Part shown: piece after piece, positions 17,692-25,390 of the stretch
How positions within the stretch are numbered: position 1 is the stretch's first letter
Layout: each line of letters opens with the position of its first letter
Source: Kushneria avicenniae
GTDB taxonomy: Bacteria; Pseudomonadota; Gammaproteobacteria; Pseudomonadales; Halomonadaceae
DNA length: 64,000 nt
Direction: 5' to 3'
NCBI RefSeq assembly: GCF_900112585.1
Contig: NZ_FOLY01000002.1
Location: forward strand, 310,001 to 374,000
Position numbers and translations under genes: made by a program
The notes under the pieces: model-generated
What the model was told of the DNA's origin: nothing
Seen by the model: the letters and a program-made list of their open reading frames with translations, nothing else
Database searches by the model: none

Positions 17692-18291
17692 TTACGGTGC
17701 CTGTCGCGAGGCAGTGTGGGCGACGGGATCGCCTTCATCCGGAGGCAACAGATGGATGTCGAGCCGGTCACCGTCGGCCATGGCCATGCGGACCTGCTCG
17801 AGGCGATCGTCGCCGCGCATGTCGATGCTGTCGAGATAGCTGGCCAGTGCCTGCTGTCGAGGGGTCAGCCTGGCATGCCAGTCCTTCTGATCTCCCTCGA
17901 GGGTGACCTCAAAGCGGTCGGACAGGGCGGCGAGCTGACCGTTGAGGAGCTGCATGATCAGAGTGGCGACCCCGGCCGGATCATCCTCGACCGGCTTGCC
18001 GTTGCGCTGAATGCCCTGATCCGAAAGCTCCATGGTCTCCTGCACCGGTGACTCCAGCGCCCAGACCACGCGGTCGCTCTGTTCGAAGCGGTAGCGACCG
18101 CGGCCGTCAATCTGCGTGTCCAGATCGGCCAGATAGCGGGTCTGCTCGAAGCGGCCGGCCACGTCGCCCTGAGCGGCCAGATGATCGGCCAGCGCCTCAA
18201 GTGTCAGGGCGTGTGCCGGCAGGGCAGCAAGCCAAAGCGCAAGCGAGGCAGCAGGTACAGACAGTGATCGTAAGCGCGTGCGACAAGACAT
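17692..18291 (-). CDS. LolA-like outer membrane lipid/lipoprotein carrier (APE cluster)
   Basis: The protein has 199 residues. The signal peptide is LSVPAASLALWLAALPAHA. The mature part has the LolA-type pattern GDVAGRFEQTRYLADLD, followed by GRYRFEQSDRVVWALESP. LolA proteins shuttle lipid-anchored cargo across the periplasm. A cluster-specific LolA beside an MMPL exporter is a standard feature of aryl-polyene loci, where the cargo is presumably the pigment lipid. The ATG at 18291 has AGGAG about 11 bases upstream, rather far, and 43 bases separate it from the acyltransferase stop. Confidence 0.82.
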   Translation of the reverse strand: MSCRTRLRSLSVPAASLALWLAALPAHALTLEALADHLAAQGDVAGRFEQTRYLADLDTQIDGRGRYRFEQSDRVVWALESPVQETMELSDQGIQRNGKPVEDDPAGVATLIMQLLNGQLAALSDRFEVTLEGDQKDWHARLTPRQQALASYLDSIDMRGDDRLEQVRMAMADGDRLDIHLLPPDEGDPVAHTASRQAP

Positions 18292-18334
18292 GTAACTCAG
18301 GCTCCTGAACCGACAGGACAGCGGCTGTCCATGG

Positions 18335-19297
18335 TTAATGGGGGGGGCGTACGTTGTGCTGCTCGGACTGCCAGAACGAATAAAAGTTGAACCACTGTAG
18401 CGGATAATGACAGCAGAAATACTCAAGGCGTGTCACGAAGTGCGCCATGGTGTCTGTCATCCATGCTTCGCGCGCCTTGCGCGACAGCGTTCCGGCATCT
18501 CCGAGCAGTTCAAAATGCACGTGATGCGTTTGTCCCTGACGGGCGCAGACCAGCAGGTACAGCGGGCAGCGCAGCAGCGTGGCCAGCCGGAAGGCGCCTT
18601 CCGGAAAGGGGGCACTACGACCCAGAAAGTCAATCCAGCGCCGTCTGGCGCCCGTCTCGATGGGTTCACGGTCGGCGGCGATGACCACAAAGCCACCTTC
18701 GGCGACACGCGCTTGAAGGCGCTGCGCCGTGCCGGGGCCCATGTCGCTGACCTCGATCATCTCGACCGACAGGGGGCGATCGATCCCGGCGAACAGGGAG
18801 TTGAAGCGCTGGGCATGCTGCGTATGCATGACCACGCTCATTTTCAGATCACGGCGCAGCCGCCCCAGCGCCTGACAGACCTCGTGGCTGCCCAGGTGTG
18901 TGACCACGATGATGCCGCCATGGCCGGAATCGATGGCATTCCTGAGCGTTTCGCGCTGCTCGACCCGGATGGATTCGGGGGGAATACGCCCGTAAAGGGC
19001 CAGCACCTTGTCCAGAATGGCTGTCCCGAAGGTCGTGAAATGGCGCACGGTGGTCAGGCGCGGCAGCGACACTGAAGGGCAGAAGGTTTTCAGCCGGCGC
19101 TGATACTCCCTTGAGGCGCGTCGGGCAATCGGCCGGCGCAGCCAGTAATAGAGCCCGACGAAAAACAGCACCCCCTGATAGGCGCGTGCGCCGAAACGGT
19201 CGTAAATGGCGAGCATCAGCCGGATGCCACCGAGCGAGCCGGACTCGCTGATGGCTGACCAGTGACGTGTGGTGCGTCTGCGCTGCGATGATGTCAT
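18335..19297 (-). CDS. LpxL/HtrB-like acyltransferase (APE cluster)
   Basis: The protein has 320 residues. It is of the lysophospholipid/lipid A acyltransferase type with the H-x4-E motif (HLGSHE, His134 and Glu139). There is a hydrophobic N-terminal segment GVLFFVGLYYWL and a substrate-binding region FVVIAADREP. It would attach an acyl chain, possibly the polyene itself, to a glycolipid or phospholipid anchor. It overlaps the GT2 gene by 4 bases. In several other APE loci the glycosyltransferase and acyltransferase are a single fused protein; here they are separate genes. Confidence 0.85.
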   Translation of the reverse strand: MTSSQRRRTTRHWSAISESGSLGGIRLMLAIYDRFGARAYQGVLFFVGLYYWLRRPIARRASREYQRRLKTFCPSVSLPRLTTVRHFTTFGTAILDKVLALYGRIPPESIRVEQRETLRNAIDSGHGGIIVVTHLGSHEVCQALGRLRRDLKMSVVMHTQHAQRFNSLFAGIDRPLSVEMIEVSDMGPGTAQRLQARVAEGGFVVIAADREPIETGARRRWIDFLGRSAPFPEGAFRLATLLRCPLYLLVCARQGQTHHVHFELLGDAGTLSRKAREAWMTDTMAHFVTRLEYFCCHYPLQWFNFYSFWQSEQHNVRPPH

Positions 19298-20082
19298 GAG
19301 GCACCCCTGTCGTGCGTGTCATGTAATGCCTGCCAGCGCCGATACAGCAGCCGCGGCAGTCGGATCAGCATGCCCAGCGTCAGGCGCAGATGCATGCGCG
19401 CCATCAGGACATTGTCACGAAACAGGCGAAAATGAGATACGCCGTCAGAGGGATAGGTCACCCGCACCGGCAGGTTATCGACCGGGTGGCCGGCCCAGAA
19501 CCAGCGCACCAGCACCTCGGTATCAAACTCCATGCGATCGCCACAGCCATGGCGCGCCAGCATGGCATTGACGGGTACCAGCGGATAGAGGCGAACGCCG
19601 CACATGGTATCGCGCAGTACGGTGGACAGCGTATTGAACCAGACCCACACGTGAGTGATGTAGCGACTGATGAAGCGGTGCAGCGGCACGCTGTGATCAA
19701 AGCGCGGATAGCCGATCACCAGCCGTTCGGGCGCACGCCCGGCCATCTCGATAAATGGCGGCAGGCTTTGAGGGTCATGCTGACCGTCGGCATCGACCTG
19801 CAGAGCGTGGGTAAATCCGAGCGATCGAGCATGCGAGAGGCCGCAGCGCACGGCATTGCCCTTGCCCCGATTGCGATCAAGGCGCAGCAGATGGACATCG
19901 GGTGACTGCACCAGCCGGTCCAGTTCTCTGGCACAGGCGGTATCGCTACCGTCATCGACGAGCACGATGGGTAGATTCAGGCAGGCAAGCCCTTCACAGG
20001 TCGCTGCGATGGCGTGTTCATGGTTGTACACGGGCACCAGCACGCAGGGGGAAAATGCGGTGCCATCACGATCAGGATTCAT
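19294..20082 (-). CDS. Family 2 glycosyltransferase (APE cluster)
   Basis: The protein has 262 residues. It has an N-terminal GT-A fold: VLVPVYNHEHAI, then LVDDGSD, and the metal-binding motif DADGQHDP at residues 97-104. This places it near dolichyl-phosphate-sugar synthase-like GT2 enzymes. The C-terminal part is basic and partly hydrophobic (LTLGMLIRLPRLLYRRW), suggesting membrane association. It would build the sugar part of the lipid anchor. The gene overlaps both neighbours by 4 bases (ATGA). Confidence 0.87.
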   Translation of the reverse strand: MNPDRDGTAFSPCVLVPVYNHEHAIAATCEGLACLNLPIVLVDDGSDTACARELDRLVQSPDVHLLRLDRNRGKGNAVRCGLSHARSLGFTHALQVDADGQHDPQSLPPFIEMAGRAPERLVIGYPRFDHSVPLHRFISRYITHVWVWFNTLSTVLRDTMCGVRLYPLVPVNAMLARHGCGDRMEFDTEVLVRWFWAGHPVDNLPVRVTYPSDGVSHFRLFRDNVLMARMHLRLTLGMLIRLPRLLYRRWQALHDTHDRGAS

Positions 20083-21803
20083 GAAGACTCTCGAGGATCA
20101 TCGGTTGCAGACGCGACTGACAGCAGGCGCAGTTGCAGATGCTGGCCGCGATGTGAGGTCACGCTGACGTTCAGGGCGTCATGCTGGCGAGTCAGCGTCA
20201 TGACGGCGCGATCTCCGGGGAGCAGCGGTGCGGGAAAGCGCACCCGGCGCATGTCACGCCACTGGCCCCGGGCCCCGAACAGGCGCTCCGCCTGCTGTCG
20301 GGCCCAGTGGATCAGGGCAATACCGGGCACGATCGGGCGCTCCGGGAAGTGACCCTTCAGTGCGGCCAGGCGCTCGGGGATCTCCAGCGTGATCCGGCGC
20401 TGATCGGGGGTGGGTGACTCGATGTCCAGCCAGCGGGGCTGGCGGCGATCATCAAGGTCATCAAAGAGATGGCGCGCCATGGTATGGGTCAGCTTGCCCT
20501 GGGCGTTGACCGGCAGTGTCTCCACAAAGCGCCAGAAACGTGGCAGCACCACGGGCTCAAAGGCGTCGGCCAGATGCTGTCGCAGGGCGCTGATGAGCGC
20601 GCGACGCGTGTCATGATCCCGGGCGATGCCTTCCCGGGCCATGGCGATGACCGCCCCGATGCGCCCGCCCGAGTGATCGATGGTCAGACAGCGAGCGGCC
20701 AGCACGCCGGGAAAGGCCTCGATGTAATGGGCCAGACCCTCCAGCGATACGCGCTTGCCTCCCACCTTGACGATACGATCGGCGCGGCCGTGCAACGTAA
20801 AGCGCGGCGGATGCGTCTGGAGCAGGTGGATGTGATCGGCCTGTTCATGCCACTGCTCCGGGTCGGGCAGGCGGTTCGAGCGCAGCAGCGTGCGCTCGCC
20901 GTCGCAGCGAAGCCTGACGTCATCAAGCGCCTGCCAGGTGGTGTCCTGACTGGGCCGGCGCCAGGCAATGGCACCGCTTTCCGAGCTGCCGTAGATCTCG
21001 GTGAGCTCGCTGCCCATCAGCCTCTCTGCCTGTACCGCGGCGTCATGATCCAGCGGGGCGGCGGCACTGAAGAGGCGTCCCGGACCGTGATCCGGCATGC
21101 CGATTGCGGCCCCGGGCAGGCGGGAGAGCTGCGGCGGTGAGCTGATCAGGGCGCTGACCGGCATCTTCATGAGCCACTCGGCCAGCGTTTCGGGCCAGGT
21201 CACGATCGAAAGCCCGAACGGGTGCGAGGTGGCCAGTGCTCTCAGAAGCCCGGCCGTCAGTCCCCAGGTGTGCTGGTGGCTGACCTGACTGATCACGACG
21301 CCTTTGCCCAGTGGCCAGTGTCGCTCAAAGGCGGCAACCTCCGATTCCAGCTGGCCCAGCGTGCGAAAGATCGGCGTGGGCTCGCCGCTGGAGCCGGAGG
21401 TGAACAGCACCACGGCGTTATGATCCGGTGACAGCGTCGATGCGAGTGTGAATCCTGTTGCCGGCGGCGGTGCCGGCGGAGCCTCCGGCAGCTCACCCAG
21501 CAGAATCAGATGGCGCCGGCGCAGATGGTCCACGGTTTCGGGGAGATTGTCGCCGGGCAGCCAGACCCGACGCCCGGCATGCCAGAGTCCCAGCAGGGTG
21601 GCAGTAAAGCGCCAGGGATCGCTGTCGTAAAGCGCTACGTCCCGGTCCTCGGGCAGTGACAGGCTCGCCCAGGCTCTAATGGCCTCGCGCAGCTCACCGC
21701 GGGTACGCATTGTCTGGCCGGAGCAGGCCACAACGTCAGAGTCGGCGCCCGAAAGCCAGGGACAGCGCGTCAGCGAGGGTGGCAGATCCCGATGAGCGTT
21801 CAT
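20079..21803 (-). CDS. Acyl-AMP ligase fused to ApeI-like dehydratase domain (APE cluster)
   Basis: This is a 574-residue two-domain protein. Residues 1 to about 450 are an adenylate-forming ligase with LFTSGSSGEPTP, TEIYGSSESGAIAWR, GRADRIVKVGGKRVS and the C-terminal lysine loop NAQGKLTH. It would activate the aryl starter and load it onto the ACP. The last 100 residues form a hotdog-like domain with GHFPERPIVPG (His485). At the position where FabZ has its catalytic Glu and ApeI-like proteins often have Asp, this protein has His499 (LIHWARQ). GGGAGGT supports ATG 21803, which overlaps the preceding gene as ATGA. Confidence 0.87.
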   Translation of the reverse strand: MNAHRDLPPSLTRCPWLSGADSDVVACSGQTMRTRGELREAIRAWASLSLPEDRDVALYDSDPWRFTATLLGLWHAGRRVWLPGDNLPETVDHLRRRHLILLGELPEAPPAPPPATGFTLASTLSPDHNAVVLFTSGSSGEPTPIFRTLGQLESEVAAFERHWPLGKGVVISQVSHQHTWGLTAGLLRALATSHPFGLSIVTWPETLAEWLMKMPVSALISSPPQLSRLPGAAIGMPDHGPGRLFSAAAPLDHDAAVQAERLMGSELTEIYGSSESGAIAWRRPSQDTTWQALDDVRLRCDGERTLLRSNRLPDPEQWHEQADHIHLLQTHPPRFTLHGRADRIVKVGGKRVSLEGLAHYIEAFPGVLAARCLTIDHSGGRIGAVIAMAREGIARDHDTRRALISALRQHLADAFEPVVLPRFWRFVETLPVNAQGKLTHTMARHLFDDLDDRRQPRWLDIESPTPDQRRITLEIPERLAALKGHFPERPIVPGIALIHWARQQAERLFGARGQWRDMRRVRFPAPLLPGDRAVMTLTRQHDALNVSVTSHRGQHLQLRLLSVASATDDPRESS

Positions 21804-22363
21804 GCCTGTACCTCCCGGCGTCGAACGAGCTGTCGCACCAGCCACTCTCCCAGCATCAAAAGCGCTGCCAGCGCATAGCTGATGGCGCCAGTGTACATCT
21901 GCCAGACGTGCAGGGGCGCCCACAGCGCCAGGATAAGCGCCGCAAGCGCGTTAAGGCTCATGAAAACGCCCCATAGCCAGGTAACCCGGCGAGTGTAGCG
22001 CACCCCGCTGGTGGGCAGGTCAGGCTCTGAAAGACGCGCCAGCCGCTCGATCAGAGGGGTGGTGCGAAGGCTGCCCAGAAAGAGCAGCGCCAATGAGGCG
22101 TTGATCATGACCGGATAGAGGCGTACGCCCAGCTCTGCCTGACTGCTGATCAGCAGCACCAGCAGTGCTGCCAGCACCAGTGACCAGCGACGGCGGTGTT
22201 CGCCCATCAGCCAGTGAGCCCCGGCCAGCACCATGAAGATGATCAGGAGCGCTCGAGTGCCCCAGAGCGGCAGGACGATCCACAGAGCCGCGGGAAACAG
22301 CACCATCGACAGCATCGATGACCATTGGCGGGGGCCGGGGCGTTCGGCAGGCGTGACTCCCAT
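21800..22363 (-). CDS. COG4648-type integral membrane protein (APE cluster)
   Basis: The protein has 187 residues with about five hydrophobic segments, for example VLFPAALWIVLPLWG, ALLIIFMVLAGAHWL and LVLAALLVLLISSQ, plus an arginine-rich C-terminus. Proteins of this family recur in aryl-polyene clusters between the ACP and the AMP ligase; their task is unknown. It could position the soluble synthase enzymes at the membrane. GAGG seven bases upstream supports the ATG at 22363. It lies 8 bases after the ACP stop. Confidence 0.75.
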   Translation of the reverse strand: MGVTPAERPGPRQWSSMLSMVLFPAALWIVLPLWGTRALLIIFMVLAGAHWLMGEHRRRWSLVLAALLVLLISSQAELGVRLYPVMINASLALLFLGSLRTTPLIERLARLSEPDLPTSGVRYTRRVTWLWGVFMSLNALAALILALWAPLHVWQMYTGAISYALAALLMLGEWLVRQLVRRREVQA

Positions 22364-22371
22364 CGTGAACC

Positions 22372-22647
22372 TCAGTCGCTGCGACGTTCGGCGACCAGCG
22401 CGCTGAGCTGTCTCAGACTGGCAAAGTGCTCGCGGTTTTCTTCGGCATCGCTGTCAAGGCGAATGCCGTAGCGCTTTTGCAGCGCCAGTCCCAGCTCCAG
22501 CGCATCGATGGAATCAAGCCCCAGCCCGTCGCCGAATAGTGGGGCGTCAGGCTCGATATCGTCTGCTGTAATATCTTCAAGTTCCAGCGCCTCGATGATC
22601 ATGTTGGCGACATCGCGTTCAAGCTCGGTCAATTCGGTATTGGCCAT
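22372..22647 (-). CDS. Acyl carrier protein (APE cluster)
   Basis: The protein has 91 residues and is acidic. The phosphopantetheine attachment motif is GLGLDSIDAL, with Ser46. It would carry the aryl-primed polyene chain during extension. Characterised APE loci usually encode two carrier proteins; only this one is present. The Shine-Dalgarno GGAG precedes ATG 22647. A 134-base gap separates it from the chain-length-factor gene, the largest gap inside the cluster, so an extra promoter there is possible. Confidence 0.9.
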   Translation of the reverse strand: MANTELTELERDVANMIIEALELEDITADDIEPDAPLFGDGLGLDSIDALELGLALQKRYGIRLDSDAEENREHFASLRQLSALVAERRSD

Positions 22648-22781
22648 GTATGTTCTCCAGAGATCCCTTGTTGTTGATGAACAGACGAATACGCCGCCGG
22701 AGCATCGTCAACCCCGTCCAGGCGGGTGCCATATGATGCCAGAACCGGCCGATTTTCGGGACGCTATCTGCCATGTGCTGT

Positions 22782-23516
22782 TCAGGATTCGCTGGTGACC
22801 TGCCAGCAAAGAGGCGGCGCCCGTGTGATCAGCTCGCAGCGACCCATCAGCCAGTCGGTGAGTCGTGGCGGCGTCACGATGGGTGTCGATGTTTCGGGCA
22901 TATCAACGGGATTCGCCTCCAGACACAGGGCATCAGGTGCGTTCGCGCGCGAAAGCTCCATCAGCATGGCGGAGGGGCGCTGCGGTGCCTGATCCGGAAT
23001 GCGATAGCGCGCGGGGACCGGTGAGTCGGTCAGCACCAGCATGACGCTGTCGCATCCATCGCATAGATAGCCCCGCGCCTCGCTCAACAGCGCCTCGAAC
23101 TCCTCACCGGCGGCGGCCAGGGCCGCCATCGAGGCGTGGTTGTCAAAGGCGATCGAATAGACCCCCAGCACGGCGTTGTGCACCGAAAGGCCGAAGCGGG
23201 CCGGCGAGAGCGGCTCGCCCTCGAACAGCGTATCGAGCATGTCCAGTGGGCGATGGCCGTCGCCGTGACGCGAGGCGTGCAGCACGGGTGTGCCTGCCCG
23301 CTCATGGGCGCCCATGTCGCCAAGCAGCGTACAGACGGCGCGTCCCAGCGGCGTCAGGCGCCGTCGCAGCAGGGCCGGTACGCTGTTGGCCGCCGGCTTT
23401 TCATCGGTCATGACCCACGCCGGCATCTCCTCGCCGGCGCGCTCGGGAAGCCAGGCGCGCCAGCGATGGAGATAGAGCGTGGGGTGTGCCGTATCGGCAT
23501 GGGGTGAACGGTCCAT
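22782..23516 (-). CDS. Ketosynthase-like chain length factor, PF13723 type (APE cluster)
   Basis: The protein has 244 residues, about half a ketosynthase in length. It resembles the N-terminal half of condensing enzymes (SVHNAVLGVYSIAFDNHASM, VMLVLTDSPVPA) but has no TACSSG-like active-site cysteine motif. In aryl-polyene systems such proteins pair with the catalytic ketosynthase, here 12297-13475. It is the first gene of the cluster. GGGAGG six bases upstream fixes ATG 23516. The cluster promoter should lie in 23517-23712, shared with the divergent beta-helix gene. Confidence 0.82.
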   Translation of the reverse strand: MDRSPHADTAHPTLYLHRWRAWLPERAGEEMPAWVMTDEKPAANSVPALLRRRLTPLGRAVCTLLGDMGAHERAGTPVLHASRHGDGHRPLDMLDTLFEGEPLSPARFGLSVHNAVLGVYSIAFDNHASMAALAAAGEEFEALLSEARGYLCDGCDSVMLVLTDSPVPARYRIPDQAPQRPSAMLMELSRANAPDALCLEANPVDMPETSTPIVTPPRLTDWLMGRCELITRAPPLCWQVTSES

Positions 23517-23712
23517 GCAGGCCTCCCGAAAAATGACATCTGATTGTAAGCGGCAGGCGTGGTTTCATAAACCGCAAGTATGACAAACGTTATCGATGCC
23601 CGTGACGCCGCCCTTCAAGGAAGGACCATCACAATGGCATGGCAGCATTGATCCAAAACGGGTGAGATACTGTCCTGATTCAGGCCCTGCAAGGCTTTAT
23701 ACGGAGTTTAAA

Positions 23713-25368
23713 ATGGCGCTTTCTACAGACGATCGCAATCGCCGACGCTTCATGCGTCGTGCCCTGGCCCTGCTGCCTGCTGCCGGCATGGCGGGGGCGT
23801 TGACCGCCCCTGAGCGGGCACAGGCCGGCGAGTCGCGCGAGCGATCCGAAGCGCTCGACATGACCGCCCGCAACAACGTGATCTACTGGGGCGCTGACCC
23901 GACCGGCAAGCGCGACAGCTCGGCCGCCTTTGTGCGCGCCGTGCGCTCCAGCATCGTTAACAGTCTCTACGTGCCACCCGGTCGCTATGCGATTGGACAG
24001 ACGGTCGATCTCAAGGGCAAGAATCTCATCGGCCCGGGCCGACGGCGCAACGGACGTGAAAAAAACGCCATGCTGATGCCCTTTCACTCATTGGGCGATG
24101 GTGTCATGTTTACCGGTCATGGGCCGGTAATGCGTGACCTCAGCTTTTCCAACGGTGATAGCAAAAGACGATGGAAAGGCACTTATATTGATAGCCACGG
24201 CTATAACACCGTCCTTGAAAACATCCATTTCTCTTCCGCCAGTCTGGCCATCCGGGTCAGAGAGATCATGGTCAATTACAGCCTGGTGCGTTGCACCTTC
24301 ATCGGCCTGAGTGTGGGAGTGCAGGTTGATGACGAAAAGGGTGAGAATTCCACGACCGCTCGCTTTATCGGCAATGAATTCAACTACTCCGATAACGGCA
24401 TCATCTTCAAGAAAAATGTCTACGGAGCAACCTTTCAGGACAATATCTTCGAGGCCATGAAGGGCGATGCCATTCTTGCCGGGTTAATCTATCGCTCCAG
24501 CTTTATCGGCAACTGGTGGGAGGGCCGTAATGGCGGTGAATCGCCCTGGCCCTGCGTACGTATCACCAATAATCAGCAGTTCATGGGGTGCTTTGCCACT
24601 TCCAATACCTGTGTCTATGGCTGGGATAACGTTTTCAAAAGCGATAAGCACAGTGGCAGCATGGGCGGCGTGTCGCTGGATGGCGGCGAGGTTATCGTTC
24701 GCAACTCGACCGGCAATGCGCTGCGTCTGACGCCGGATTCGCTGCGTGCTGAAGCCGATGCCTGGAAGCCGGCCACGCCGCTGGTCATCCAGTCGAGTCA
24801 CTCCGTCCATACTCACCAGACCAATCCGATCGTGTTTCGCCACAGCGGTCCCGATGGTGCTGTGGTGTTTGATACCGACCCCGAGACCAAAAACAAGGGC
24901 GTCTGGGATGGTGCCCTGCGTTTTGCCACGCAGGTCGATGGTGACGACAAGCTCCTGTATGACGATTACCGCGTCAATCGCGGCCGTCCGGGCCTGATCG
25001 GGGAAACGTCACTGATTGATAAAAAGGGAAAGGTGCGTCACGCCCTGACCGGCGTTGCCCAGTTCGTTAAATGGCGCAAGGGCGGCGATGGCCCCGGCTG
25101 CGACTTCTTCGCTCGCTGCGAGGCCGTTGACAAGGGGCAGGTCGAGTTCTCCTTCCCTGATGGCGAGGTAGAGCTGCGCGATCCGATCATTACGGTCACG
25201 GTAGAGGATGCCGGGATCCTTCATGACGGCATCGAATATCTGTCGGCCTATTCCGGTTCGAGTAAATATCAGGCCTGGAAGGGGTTCCGGGTCCGCTTTG
25301 TCGATCGCCAAAGCGGACAGCCGGCGCTGCCGGAATGCTTCACCCTTTCAATCTTCCATCCCCGCTGA
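23713..25368 (+). CDS. Tat-exported right-handed beta-helix protein
   Basis: The protein has 551 residues. A twin-arginine signal is visible: NRRRFMRR followed by ALALLPAAGMAGALTAP and cleavage near AQA. The mature protein begins with the pectate-lyase/tailspike-like N-cap (DPTGKRDSSAAFVRAV, then LYVPPGRYAIGQTVDL). It continues with repeating short beta-strand turns typical of a parallel beta-helix, up to about residue 400, then a beta-rich C-terminal domain. It may be a polysaccharide lyase or hydrolase, or a polysaccharide-binding surface protein. No catalytic residues can be assigned with certainty. ATG 23713 follows GGAG. It is transcribed divergently from the APE cluster. Confidence 0.75.
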   Translation: MALSTDDRNRRRFMRRALALLPAAGMAGALTAPERAQAGESRERSEALDMTARNNVIYWGADPTGKRDSSAAFVRAVRSSIVNSLYVPPGRYAIGQTVDLKGKNLIGPGRRRNGREKNAMLMPFHSLGDGVMFTGHGPVMRDLSFSNGDSKRRWKGTYIDSHGYNTVLENIHFSSASLAIRVREIMVNYSLVRCTFIGLSVGVQVDDEKGENSTTARFIGNEFNYSDNGIIFKKNVYGATFQDNIFEAMKGDAILAGLIYRSSFIGNWWEGRNGGESPWPCVRITNNQQFMGCFATSNTCVYGWDNVFKSDKHSGSMGGVSLDGGEVIVRNSTGNALRLTPDSLRAEADAWKPATPLVIQSSHSVHTHQTNPIVFRHSGPDGAVVFDTDPETKNKGVWDGALRFATQVDGDDKLLYDDYRVNRGRPGLIGETSLIDKKGKVRHALTGVAQFVKWRKGGDGPGCDFFARCEAVDKGQVEFSFPDGEVELRDPIITVTVEDAGILHDGIEYLSAYSGSSKYQAWKGFRVRFVDRQSGQPALPECFTLSIFHPR

Positions 25369-25390
25369 GGGAAGGCCCTGTCCGGCGTCG

